From RGIG5612 sp964528825 (GTDB lineage Bacteria > Bacillota > Clostridia > Lachnospirales > Lachnospiraceae), in contig CAZGVB010000007.1 in the NCBI GenBank assembly GCA_964528825.1, forward strand, positions 1-64,000: a stretch of DNA of 64,000 nucleotides, given 5' to 3'. The notes under the pieces were generated by a model. That model was not told the DNA's origin, made no database searches, and saw only the letters and a list, made by a program, of their open reading frames with translations. The stretch's first letter is position 1, and each line of letters opens with the position of its first letter. Shown here in pieces: positions 52,170 through 60,810 of this stretch. The position numbers and the translations under genes were made by a program.

Positions 52170-53363
52170 TTATTTTACAAGCGCAAGTGTATCACGTGCG
52201 ATCATAAGTTCCTCATTTGTAGCAACCTTGAGCAGGGCAACCTTGGAATCTGCAGCAGAGATAACTACCTCATCATCACGAAGCGCATTCTTTTCAGGAT
52301 CGATCTTAGCTCCGAGATATCCGAGATATTTGCAGATATTTGCTCTTACTTCCTTGTCGTTCTCACCTACGCCTGCAGTAAATACGATAGCATCTACACC
52401 ATTCATGACTGCGGCATATGCTCCGATATAAGATACTACTCTATGGATGAATACATTATAAGCTGCTGTAGCTCTCTCATCACCCTTATCCATAGCCTCA
52501 TCAATATCACGGAAGTCAGATGAGATACCTGAAAGGCCGAGCATACCTGACTCTTTGTTAAGTATGGTCATAACCTTATCAAGGCCGATGCCTTCCTTCT
52601 TGGAGATGTATTCCATAACTCCGGGATCGATCTCACCGGATCTTGTACCCATAACAAGTCCCATAAGAGGTGTAAGGCCCATAGATGTCTCTACTGACTT
52701 GCCTCCGTCAACAGCACATACCGAAGCGCCGTTTCCGAGGTGGCATACGATAGTCTTGAGGCTGCCGTAATCCTTGCCGAGTATGCTTGCGACCCTCTTC
52801 GAAACATATGAATGAGATGTTCCGTGGAAGCCATATTTTCTTACGCCATATTCTGTATAATATCTGTAAGGTACGGCATAAAGATAAGCCTCCTCAGGCA
52901 TTGTCTGATGGAAAGCAGTATCAAATACAGCAACCTGAGGAACATTCGGCATAAGCTCCTTGCATGCATTGATACCGATGATATTTGCCGGATTATGAAG
53001 AGGAGCAAGGTCTACGCATGACTCGATAGCCTTGATAACCTCATCTGTGATGACAACGGATGATGCGAATTTTTCACCGCCATGTACTACTCTGTGGCCT
53101 ACAGCACCGATCTCGGAAAGATCTGCTATAACGCCTGTTGTCTTATCTGTAAGAGCTGCTATAACGAGCTCAACAGCCTTTGTATGGTTGGGCATAGGTG
53201 TTACTGTCTTAACCTTGTCCTCGCCTGCCTTCTGATAGGTAATGCAGCTTCCGTCAATACCGATCCTCTCGCAAAGGCCCTTTGCAAGAACATTCTCTGT
53301 ATCGGAATCGATCAGCTGATATTTGAGTGATGAGCTGCCGCAGTTAATAACTAAAATCTTCAT
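52170..53363 (-). CDS. ackA: Acetate kinase
   Basis: Makes ATP and acetate from acetyl phosphate, the last step of acetate fermentation. The 397-residue enzyme starts MKILVINCGSSSLKYQ and has HRVVHGGEKF near residue 87, FDTAFHQTMP near 147, the RKYGFHGTSH motif near 171 and HLGNGASVCAV near 207. The ATG at 53363 has TAGGAGAT upstream; 29 in-frame codons before it are leader. Second gene of the pta-ackA operon. Confidence 0.98.
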   Translation of the reverse strand: MKILVINCGSSSLKYQLIDSDTENVLAKGLCERIGIDGSCITYQKAGEDKVKTVTPMPNHTKAVELVIAALTDKTTGVIADLSEIGAVGHRVVHGGEKFASSVVITDEVIKAIESCVDLAPLHNPANIIGINACKELMPNVPQVAVFDTAFHQTMPEEAYLYAVPYRYYTEYGVRKYGFHGTSHSYVSKRVASILGKDYGSLKTIVCHLGNGASVCAVDGGKSVETSMGLTPLMGLVMGTRSGEIDPGVMEYISKKEGIGLDKVMTILNKESGMLGLSGISSDFRDIDEAMDKGDERATAAYNVFIHRVVSYIGAYAAVMNGVDAIVFTAGVGENDKEVRANICKYLGYLGAKIDPEKNALRDDEVVISAADSKVALLKVATNEELMIARDTLALVK

Positions 53364-53450
53364 TTTTGTATAATCTCCTAAAATATGAAATCCTCGATCA
53401 CACAGATATATGCCGAAGTCATATCGGCATATATCCTGCAATATATTCAA

Positions 53451-54449
53451 TTATTTGTTCATCTGTGCCTGTACGGCTGTAAGTGCTACTGTACCTACGA
53501 TATCATCCGCAAAGCATCCTCTTGAAAGGTCATTAACAGGAAGTGCAAGGCCCTGAAGGATAGGACCGTAAGCCTCTGCCTTTGCGAGTCTTTGAACGAG
53601 CTTGTATCCGATATTGCCGGCCTCAAGGCAAGGGAATACAAGAGTATTCGCATGTCCTGCGACTGTGCTGCCGGGTGCCTTTGAAGCGCCGACCTGCGGA
53701 ACTATAGCTGCATCTGCCTGAAGCTCACCGTCAATATCATATTGCGGGAATTTTTCCTTAGCTTTCTTTGCTGCATTTGCTACCATATCTACTCTGTCAT
53801 GCTTTGCACTGCCCATTGATGAGAATGAAAGCATAGCAACCTTTGACTTAGCACCAGTAAATGCCTCAAATGACTCAGCCGAAAGTCCTGCAACCTCTGC
53901 GAGCTTGTCCTCATCCGTATCAGGGCTTACTGCGCAATCTGCGAAGAGGAAAAGACCGTTCTCACCGAACTCGCAATTCGGAACATCCATGATAAAGAAA
54001 CCTGAAACACCGCTGATGCCCGGTTTGCATTTAAGAAGCTGAAGAGCCGGTCTGATGGTATTGCCTGTCGAATGACATGCGCCCGAAACAGCACCGTCTG
54101 CATCACCGCATTTGCACATAAGGCATGCATAATACATGTAATCCTTCTCCATCTGTTCCTTTGCGCTCTCGGGAGTAACACCCTTCTTTCCGCGAAGCTC
54201 TACGAATTTGTCGATATACTTCTGCTTGTTTGGATCATTGAAAGGATCTACAACAGTAGCACCGCTGATATCAAAACCGGCTCCGTTCTTTTCAATCTCC
54301 TCCGGAGTGCCGATGATGATAAGATTTGCAATGCCGAGCTTGAGGATCTTTTCAGCAGCCTCATAAGTTCTCTTGTCCATAGACTCAGGCAGAACGATAG
54401 TCTTCTTGTCAGCCTTTGCCTGTTCGAAAATCTTCTCAATAAATTTCAT
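53451..54449 (-). CDS. pta: Phosphate acetyltransferase
   Basis: Converts acetyl-CoA and phosphate to acetyl phosphate. The short 332-residue form has only the catalytic PTA_PTB domain, with LPESMDKRTYEAAEKIL near residue 18, DGAVSGACHSTGNTIRPAL near 109 and the terminal GLALPVNDLSRGC near 300. The ATG at 54449 is preferred to a GTG four codons earlier that forms part of the AAAGGTGGAT ribosome site. It is 87 bp before ackA, in the classic order. Confidence 0.98.
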   Translation of the reverse strand: MKFIEKIFEQAKADKKTIVLPESMDKRTYEAAEKILKLGIANLIIIGTPEEIEKNGAGFDISGATVVDPFNDPNKQKYIDKFVELRGKKGVTPESAKEQMEKDYMYYACLMCKCGDADGAVSGACHSTGNTIRPALQLLKCKPGISGVSGFFIMDVPNCEFGENGLFLFADCAVSPDTDEDKLAEVAGLSAESFEAFTGAKSKVAMLSFSSMGSAKHDRVDMVANAAKKAKEKFPQYDIDGELQADAAIVPQVGASKAPGSTVAGHANTLVFPCLEAGNIGYKLVQRLAKAEAYGPILQGLALPVNDLSRGCFADDIVGTVALTAVQAQMNK

Positions 54450-54579
54450 AAAAATATCCACCTTTTTTATTTTTTGCCATAAAGCAGCAGTCGAGCCTGT
54501 CGCAAAATGTCAATTGAATACTAACTATATTATTATAAAAACTCGCAATATGAAAAACAAGAAAAATTTAAAAGTCCGA

Positions 54580-55860
54580 TCATATATTCCTTATCTGCTG
54601 TTCATACGGAGTCTTTATATCTGTATCGAACTTGTTCATACATATCATTCTGTATAGGAGATCGCCCTTTAATGTCTGCATTATCATATCGGGTGATGCA
54701 GGATCTTCAGTTTTATAATCCGCCAGCTTGCTTATCAGCCTTATACGTCCCTGTTTTTTAATACCTGCAAGCAATGGCTCGGCCTCCTTTCTGAAACCAA
54801 GCACGCTGACAGCCTTAAGGCTCTGCTCATTATAAAGACTTTCCATATCCTTTGCCTTTATATCCAATGTGATATGCATAAGTGCCCTGCCGACGGTTGC
54901 CTTACTGATATTCTTGCAATTGATCAGCTCCCTGAATTGGTTAAAGGATCTGAATTGATATCGTTTATTAAAAATGCGATTTGCAAGATCATCATTCACA
55001 CCGAAATATTCTGCGAGCTCCTCAGCACTTTGTGCAGAAAGCAGCTTCTCACCCAGAACAGATGAAAAATCATCTCTAAATATCGGAAATGTTTCAAGGT
55101 AGCGATCTGTAAGTATCTTATAGACTTCATCCGGGACGGTCATCGCGATAGATGTCATCGCATACTTGTTATAAATAGCATTTCTGATAGCCGTTGCGGA
55201 GGAAAATCCCTCCATTACAGCCGAGTTGTTATGCTCCGAAAGCATTCTCGCGATAGGCCTGGGCTTTATATTGCTGTTCAGTCTCTTGAGTGCTTTCATA
55301 TATTCGACGCCGAGTATATTATTGGATGTCTCCAACACGCGCATATATTCATCGCCCAGTACCCGGCCCACAGCCTCAGATATAGCAGCCGCATTTGACA
55401 TGCCGGATCTCATGGCATTTTTTACGATATCACGAAATTGCGGTGTCTCATTCATGATAATATCGGCTATCTTCTCAAAGTAGTCAACGATATTTTCGCT
55501 GTCCTTTTCGGATACAAGTCCATGACTGTCGGCGCTCCTATCAAGGCTCTCTGTGCCGAAGCACAGATCATCTACTACCCCAAGCTTATCAAGTATAGCC
55601 ACTCCTCCAAAGGCGAAATATTCCGCACTCGCCGTTGAAAAGCATGACGGAAGCTCAAGAACGAGATCCGCCCCGCACTTAAGTGCCATCTCACATCTGG
55701 AATATTTGTCGATGATGGTAGGTGCCCCACGCTGTACATAATTGCCGCTCATTACAACAACGATATAGTCACTCTTCAGTTCTTCCCTTGCAGACTTCAA
55801 ATGGTATGCATGTCCGTTATGAAAAGGATTATATTCGGCGATTATTCCGGTTACCTTCAT
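54580..55860 (-). CDS. tmcAL: tRNA(Met) cytidine acetate ligase TmcAL
   Basis: Uses ATP and acetate to acetylate C34 of elongator tRNA-Met (formerly YlbM). The 426-residue protein has the nucleotidyltransferase start GIIAEYNPFHNGHAYHL with the HxGH motif, VMSGNYVQRGAPTIIDKY near 37 and the GADLVLELPS segment near 63. An acetate-consuming tRNA modifier next to pta-ackA (117 bp apart, same strand) is a natural pairing, though coregulation is only inferred. Confidence 0.95.
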   Translation of the reverse strand: MKVTGIIAEYNPFHNGHAYHLKSAREELKSDYIVVVMSGNYVQRGAPTIIDKYSRCEMALKCGADLVLELPSCFSTASAEYFAFGGVAILDKLGVVDDLCFGTESLDRSADSHGLVSEKDSENIVDYFEKIADIIMNETPQFRDIVKNAMRSGMSNAAAISEAVGRVLGDEYMRVLETSNNILGVEYMKALKRLNSNIKPRPIARMLSEHNNSAVMEGFSSATAIRNAIYNKYAMTSIAMTVPDEVYKILTDRYLETFPIFRDDFSSVLGEKLLSAQSAEELAEYFGVNDDLANRIFNKRYQFRSFNQFRELINCKNISKATVGRALMHITLDIKAKDMESLYNEQSLKAVSVLGFRKEAEPLLAGIKKQGRIRLISKLADYKTEDPASPDMIMQTLKGDLLYRMICMNKFDTDIKTPYEQQIRNI

Positions 55861-55903
55861 GATATCTCCATCCCTATCTGCTGCCGATATTTTTTAAGGC
55901 AGC

Positions 55904-57268
55904 TTAGTTTTTAAAGCTGTGCACAGGGGCCGGTATCCTGCCGCCTCTGCCGACAAATCTGCTGCAATCATATCCGTTTACAGGCATAATGGGCGCGTGA
56001 CCGAGCAGTCCGCCGAATTCAACACTCTCACCTACATCCTTGCCGTAGACCGGTATAAGTCTCACAGCTGTAGTCTTTTGATTTATCATGCCTATTGCGG
56101 CCTCGTCTGCGATGATACCGGATATTGTCGAGCTTTTTGTATTGCCCGGAATGGCTATCATATCCAGTCCTACCGAACAGACACATGTCATTGCTTCTAA
56201 TTTTTCTATGGTTATGGCGCCGCAGGCTGCAGCGTCTATCATGCCCTGATCCTCACTCACAGGGATAAATGCTCCGGAAAGGCCTCCGACATATGACGAT
56301 GCCATCAAGCCGCCTTTTTTCACCTGATCGTTCAAAAGTGCAAGCGCCGCTGTTGTTCCGGGTGCACCTGCCTTTTCCAGTCCCATCTCGCAGAGTATAT
56401 CAGCCACGCTGTCTCCTATTGCAGGCGTGGGCGCAAGTGAAAGATCAACAATTCCAAACGGTATATCCAGCATCTGTGAGGCCTTGCGTGCTACAAGCTG
56501 CCCCACTCTGGTAACCTTAAATGCCGTCTTTTTTACCGTTTCGCAAAGTGTCTCAAAATTTTCATCACGGATCTTCTCAAGAGCAGCCTTTACAACACCA
56601 GGTCCCGAGACGCCGACATTTATGATCTTATCTGCCTCGGTCACTCCGTGAAATGCTCCCGCCATGAATGGATTGTCATCCGGCGCATTGCAGAATACAA
56701 CCAGCTTCGCACATCCGAGCGAATCATTTTCCCTCGTCAGATATGCCGTTTCTGATATGATATCTCCCATAAGTGCCACAGCATCCATATTGAGGCCGCA
56801 TTTGGTAGATCCGAGATTGACCGACGCGCAAAGCCTCTCCGTACTTGCAAGGGCCCCTGGGATGGATCTTATAAGCAGCTCATCGGCATGCGTCATGCCC
56901 TTAGATACAAGTGCCGAGTATCCTCCGAGGAAATTCACACCCACATCATGTGCCGCTTTATCAAGTGTGATCGCTATTTTTATAAAATCATCCGTATCCT
57001 TGCATGCAGCACCGCCGATCAATGCTATGGGCGTTACCGAGATCCTTTTATTGACTATCGGAATGCCGAGTTCTCTTTCGATCTGTTCACCGCATGGTAC
57101 GAGATCATTTGCCGTTTCCGTTATTTTTTTATATATTTTTTCACATAATATGTCTATATCAGGGTCAATGCAGTCAAGAAGTGATATCCCGAGCGTTATG
57201 GTACGCACGTCGAGATTATCATGCATTATCATTTGATTTGTTTCACTTGCTTCGTATATATTGATCAT
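55904..57268 (-). CDS. UPF0210/DUF711 family protein
   Basis: A 454-residue protein of the PFL-like/DUF711 group. The function is not established; structures of relatives resemble the glycyl-radical enzyme fold without the radical site. Family segments seen are VRTITLGISLLDCI near residue 21, LGGYSALVSKGMT near 113, the SVNLGSTKCGLNMDAV region near 149, GVSGPGVVKAAL near 218 and LSLAPTPAIGDSVADIL near 276. It follows the ACT-domain protein by 11 bp, a conserved pair, suggesting that the ACT protein senses a small ligand for it. Confidence 0.93.
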   Translation of the reverse strand: MINIYEASETNQMIMHDNLDVRTITLGISLLDCIDPDIDILCEKIYKKITETANDLVPCGEQIERELGIPIVNKRISVTPIALIGGAACKDTDDFIKIAITLDKAAHDVGVNFLGGYSALVSKGMTHADELLIRSIPGALASTERLCASVNLGSTKCGLNMDAVALMGDIISETAYLTRENDSLGCAKLVVFCNAPDDNPFMAGAFHGVTEADKIINVGVSGPGVVKAALEKIRDENFETLCETVKKTAFKVTRVGQLVARKASQMLDIPFGIVDLSLAPTPAIGDSVADILCEMGLEKAGAPGTTAALALLNDQVKKGGLMASSYVGGLSGAFIPVSEDQGMIDAAACGAITIEKLEAMTCVCSVGLDMIAIPGNTKSSTISGIIADEAAIGMINQKTTAVRLIPVYGKDVGESVEFGGLLGHAPIMPVNGYDCSRFVGRGGRIPAPVHSFKN

Positions 57269-57279
57269 AGGACTCTCCG

Positions 57280-57552
57280 TTATATCCTGTGCATTGCGTC
57301 AAAGATATCCTCTTTTTGCATCTTTATCTGCATTCCTATCTCCTCGCCAAGTGCCTCTATGCCGTCGCATATCTTGCCGAACGGCACGTCACTTCCGGAC
57401 GTATCGGCTATCATCATCATATTGAAAAAGCCTCCCGTGATGGTCTGGGAGATGTCCAATATATTCACCTTATTTGAGGCGAGATATGTGCATACAGCGG
57501 CAATGATCCCGACTCTGTCTTTTCCTACAACCGTTATGATAGCCTTACCCAT
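57280..57552 (-). CDS. ACT domain protein (UPF0237)
   Basis: A 90-residue stand-alone ACT domain starting MGKAIITVVGKDRVGIIAAV and containing NILDISQTITGGFFNMMM. Such domains bind amino acids or similar ligands. Always found with the DUF711 gene downstream in related genomes, from general knowledge. Its upstream region runs into the tandem repeat and the assembly gap. Confidence 0.93.
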   Translation of the reverse strand: MGKAIITVVGKDRVGIIAAVCTYLASNKVNILDISQTITGGFFNMMMIADTSGSDVPFGKICDGIEALGEEIGMQIKMQKEDIFDAMHRI

Positions 57553-57601
57553 GTCATTTCCTCTCTGTATATATATTTCACGTGCTTATTATGCCCTTAT
57601 G

Positions 57602-57782
57602 CTTATATCTTGACTACTTATATCTCGACTGCTTATATNNNNNNNNNNNNNNNNNNNNNNNNNNNNNNNNNNNNNNNNNNNNNNNNNNNNNNNNNNNNNN
57701 NNNNNNNNNNNNNNNNNNNNNNNNNNNNNNNNNNNNNNTTATATCTCGACTGCTTATATTTCAGTTTCTTATATCTCGACTT
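57602..57782. repeat. 15-bp tandem repeat interrupted by a 100-N assembly gap
   Basis: Units of CTTATATCTCGACTG and close variants run from 57602 into the gap (57639-57738, exactly 100 N) and again from 57739 to 57782. At least five full units are visible. The true number is unknown, because 100 N is a conventional filler length. The last unit overlaps the final codons of the metallo-hydrolase gene. Confidence 0.9.
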
Positions 57783-58566
57783 CCTTTGAGGGCATATTTC
57801 GGCTTGCCACATGAATATCAAAATCCTTTGCCCTGTAAGCATTATCAGACATGTCAATCTCTGTCTCTACGGCGAGCCTTGCAAGCTCCCTCGTATTATT
57901 TTCATTGCTGAGATGTCCCAACAAAATATATTTTATATTATCATGCATCAGCTTTGTAAGCAATAATCCGCTGCTTTCATTTGACAGATGTCCGTATTTT
58001 CCGAGTATTCTCTGCTTTAGATAATACGGATACGGTCCCGCCTCGAGCATACGCACGTCATGATTGGCCTCTATCAGCAATCCGTCCAGTCCTTTAAGTC
58101 CTTCCACAAGATGGTCATCAAACTCCCCGAGATCGGTGACAGAGGCAAATGAGCTTCTCCCGTCATCTATCCTATAGCATACCGGTTCCAGAGCATCATG
58201 AGATATGCTAAGTGCCTCGATGGCCATATCCCCGATCGCAAAATGCTCACCGGCCGTGATCTCTATCATCAGATCATTATCGAACTTACCAAGTGAAGAT
58301 GTTCTTTTTATTCCTTCTATAGTGCCTGCTGTCGCATATATGGGTATGCCATATTTGCGTTCGATCACTCCGAGCCCATTTATATGATCGGTATGCTCAT
58401 GTGTTATAAGTATTGCATCTATCTCTTTCAGAGAGAGGCCGGCCTCGTTCAGTCCATCGCTGATCCTTTTACAGCTGAGGCCTGCATCTATCAATATATT
58501 TACATTATTGCTTCCTATAAGCGTCGCATTGCCGCCGCTTCCGCTGGCAATATTTTTTATCCGCAT
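57769..58566 (-). CDS. MBL-fold metallo-hydrolase, WalJ/YycJ type
   Basis: A 265-residue metallo-beta-lactamase-fold hydrolase. The metal motif is HEHTDH at residues 56-61, with further ligands in SISHDALEP near 120 and the DSLGEF-like TDLGEF near 144. The closest match by pattern is WalJ/YycJ, which acts on DNA ends and links cell wall and division, but no walRK genes are adjacent. The C-terminal codons (KEVEI and stop) are made of the 15-bp repeat unit, so the protein's end may vary between strains. Confidence 0.88.
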   Translation of the reverse strand: MRIKNIASGSGGNATLIGSNNVNILIDAGLSCKRISDGLNEAGLSLKEIDAILITHEHTDHINGLGVIERKYGIPIYATAGTIEGIKRTSSLGKFDNDLMIEITAGEHFAIGDMAIEALSISHDALEPVCYRIDDGRSSFASVTDLGEFDDHLVEGLKGLDGLLIEANHDVRMLEAGPYPYYLKQRILGKYGHLSNESSGLLLTKLMHDNIKYILLGHLSNENNTRELARLAVETEIDMSDNAYRAKDFDIHVASRNMPSKEVEI

Positions 58567-58591
58567 TATCCCTGTTCTCTTTCTTGCTTTA

Positions 58592-58761
58592 TGATCATAT
58601 ATTCATTATGATGCGCGTAATCGTGCCCATGATCATGCTTTTCCATGTAGGCAGTGATCATATTTTATAAGCCGTGATCATATTTTCCTTATAATGCAAT
58701 AATTGCCCGAAAACCCATTACAGGTCTTCGGACAGTTATCCTCTATTCAATGCCGTGATCA
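58592..58761. repeat. Cluster of five TGATCA palindromes
   Basis: TGATCA occurs at 58592, 58630, 58655, 58675 and 58756 within 170 bp of the 280-bp gap upstream of the hydrolase gene, several with shared flanks (GTGATCATATTTT, GCCGTGATCATA). The rest of the gap shows no gene. Could be degenerate repeats or a multi-site operator. Confidence 0.6.
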
Positions 58762-58846
58762 TAAGGCTTTCATGTTCTTGATATTAAGTCAGGGCCAAAA
58801 CCATGGCCTATGATACTTACTTTAATGTATTTTTCTCGATCTGAGA

Positions 58847-59545
58847 TCACATCAATGTGATCTCGCCGTTATTATCCATATCATATTCGTCGTTTTGATC
58901 AATATCATCATATCCGTCCGCCGCCTGAGTTTCCGCACCGGCATCAAGTTCATTTTGCATATCATACGTTGCAGCCTGACGTGACTTGCCGCTGTCTATA
59001 GCTGCCTGATTGGCCTGATAAGATTCTCTGTTGCGATTGATCGTATCAAATTCCGTCTCAAGAGCACTCGCGAGATCATTATATCTTGAATTAAATTGAG
59101 CCATAGATTCATTTATGATCTGCTGAAGATTTGCAAGTGCATCATCGAGATATTGATTTGTGGCAGTCTTCAGAGCATCACTTTCACTCTTTGTCTGATA
59201 CATGATAGAAGCGGCCTGTGCCTTGGCATCATTAACCACAGCATCAGCCTCCTTATATGCTTTTTGCATGATCTCGTGCTCGGAAACGAGTCTGATGGTC
59301 ATCTCATTGGCTTTTTTGATCATCTCCTCTGCTTTTTCCTGAGCATCCTTCAAGATAGCATCACGATTGGCTATAATACGCTGATATTTTTTTATCTCAT
59401 CCGGGATATTGATCCTAAGCTCCTCAAGCATATCCTCAAGCTCATTCCTGTTGACTATGATCTTGGAATTGGATAGCGGCTGAAGCTTGCAATTGTTGAT
59501 ATATTCCTCAATCTCGGCTATCGTCTGTTCAATCTTGCTCATCAT
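58847..59545 (-). CDS. Coiled-coil protein of unknown function
   Basis: A 232-residue, almost wholly helical, hydrophilic protein with no membrane helix. A conserved-looking start (IEEYINNCKLQPLSNSKIIV, then NRNELEDMLEELRINIPDEI) is followed by a coiled coil at about residues 50-170 with AQEKAEEMIKKANEM-like heptads. The tail is acidic and disordered (DDIDQNDEYDMDNNGE). The start resembles DivIVA-type or ATP-synthase-b-like proteins that are often annotated as ATPase subunits. A peripheral or cytoskeletal role is guesswork. Two adjacent ATGs exist, the second (59542) better spaced from GGAGA. A 10-bp hairpin overlaps its stop codon. It is 36 bp behind coaD. Confidence 0.82.
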   Translation of the reverse strand: MMSKIEQTIAEIEEYINNCKLQPLSNSKIIVNRNELEDMLEELRINIPDEIKKYQRIIANRDAILKDAQEKAEEMIKKANEMTIRLVSEHEIMQKAYKEADAVVNDAKAQAASIMYQTKSESDALKTATNQYLDDALANLQQIINESMAQFNSRYNDLASALETEFDTINRNRESYQANQAAIDSGKSRQAATYDMQNELDAGAETQAADGYDDIDQNDEYDMDNNGEITLM

Positions 59546-59581
59546 ATTTCTCCATAATCATTTATTTGATCTTAAGATTCG

Positions 59582-60076
59582 TCAGGCTCTTGTCTCCTGA
59601 AGCTCCGATACGCGTTCTCTGACCTTATCTGCCACATATGGCGGAACGAACTTGGATATATCGCCCTCATACATCGCGGTCTCTCTGACTATACTGGAGC
59701 TCAGGTAAGCATATTCAAGTGATGCCGTGATAAATATAGTATCTACCTCCGGATATATTGCCCTGCTCGCCTGAGTTATCTGAAGCTCGTATTCAAAATC
59801 CGTAACGGCCCTCAGTCCGTGGACCAAAAAAGCCTCTTCGCTTCTTGCATATTCTACCTGAAGTCCCCTGTAAAATCTCACTTTGACATTCGGAATATCC
59901 TTTGTGACCTCCTCAAGCATGCCAACGCGTTCTTCTACAGAGAACATCGGAGTCTTGCTGCTGTTGACCATCACACAGACGATAAGCTCATCCACCTTGC
60001 AGGCAGCCCTTCTTATGATATCTATGTGACCATATGTTACCGGATCAAATGAACCGGGATAAATAGCTTTTTTCAT
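59582..60076 (-). CDS. coaD: Phosphopantetheine adenylyltransferase
   Basis: Fourth step of coenzyme A synthesis, 164 residues. The nucleotidyltransferase start YPGSFDPVTYGHID has the T/HxGH-type motif, the RGLRAVTDFEYE segment is near residue 90, and the SSSIVRETAMYEGDISKFVP motif is near 128. It follows rsmD by 128 bp; the rsmD-coaD order is widely conserved. The gap contains interlocking inverted repeats around 60158-60187. Confidence 0.98.
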   Translation of the reverse strand: MKKAIYPGSFDPVTYGHIDIIRRAACKVDELIVCVMVNSSKTPMFSVEERVGMLEEVTKDIPNVKVRFYRGLQVEYARSEEAFLVHGLRAVTDFEYELQITQASRAIYPEVDTIFITASLEYAYLSSSIVRETAMYEGDISKFVPPYVADKVRERVSELQETRA

Positions 60077-60204
60077 TGTTAATATTTATGCAGACATCTC
60101 ACAGATCATGATCTGCCATTTACCGTGTTGTCTGATCTTATAATCCATAACATATCATGAAATATCGCGATATCTCATGATATTTCAAAGTGACGATGCC
60201 GATA

Positions 60205-60774
60205 TCACGGCCGCGCCCCATCCTTCAGTCTCAAGAAATAATGTCTGTTCGTCTTATATATCTTTTCCCTCGTTATCTCATAGGGACTGTTTTTTATGAA
60301 ATTCAGATCGTTGGATTTTGTTGCTTCAATGATAATGATGCTTTCATTATCTATCAGTCCGGAAGAGGCCAATGCAGACAAGGTTTCTTCCTCAAGCTCC
60401 TCAAAATAAGGAGGATCAATATAAACAATATCAAACTTCATTTTCCTAAATGCCAATTCGTTAATGGCAGCCAGGGCATTTTTCTGAAGTATTATGGCAT
60501 CATCGTATAATTTGGTGAATGTGAGATTGTCCTTAAGGCACCTTACAGCCTTAGAACTGTTGTCAACAAAGGCACATCTCAATGCTCCCCTGCTGAGGGC
60601 CTCAATGCCTATCCCACCGCTTCCACAAAAAAGATCCAGGAACATAGCCCCCGGAACATAAGGAGCCAATATATTAAACAGAGTCTCCTTGATCTTATCG
60701 ATAGTAGGTCTGGTATCAAGTCCGGGGACTGCCTTAAGAGGCAGCCTCCGGGCTTTTCCTGCAATAACTCTCAT
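60205..60774 (-). CDS. rsmD: 16S rRNA (guanine(966)-N(2))-methyltransferase
   Basis: Methylates G966 of 16S rRNA, 189 residues. It opens with MRVIAGKARRLPLKAVPG and has TRPTIDKIKETLFNIL near 21, the SAM motif FLDLFCGSGGIGIEALSRGA near 45 and the catalytic VYIDPPYFEE near 117. Starts 36 bp behind rpsA. Confidence 0.97.
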   Translation of the reverse strand: MRVIAGKARRLPLKAVPGLDTRPTIDKIKETLFNILAPYVPGAMFLDLFCGSGGIGIEALSRGALRCAFVDNSSKAVRCLKDNLTFTKLYDDAIILQKNALAAINELAFRKMKFDIVYIDPPYFEELEEETLSALASSGLIDNESIIIIEATKSNDLNFIKNSPYEITREKIYKTNRHYFLRLKDGARP

Positions 60775-60810
60775 TTATCCGAAAATCAGATCGTAATGAC
60801 TATATTCAGA

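Noticed and set aside
57602..57782. CRISPR array at the 15-bp repeats flanking the N gap
   Set aside because: Units are directly contiguous with no unique spacers and are too short; no cas genes nearby.
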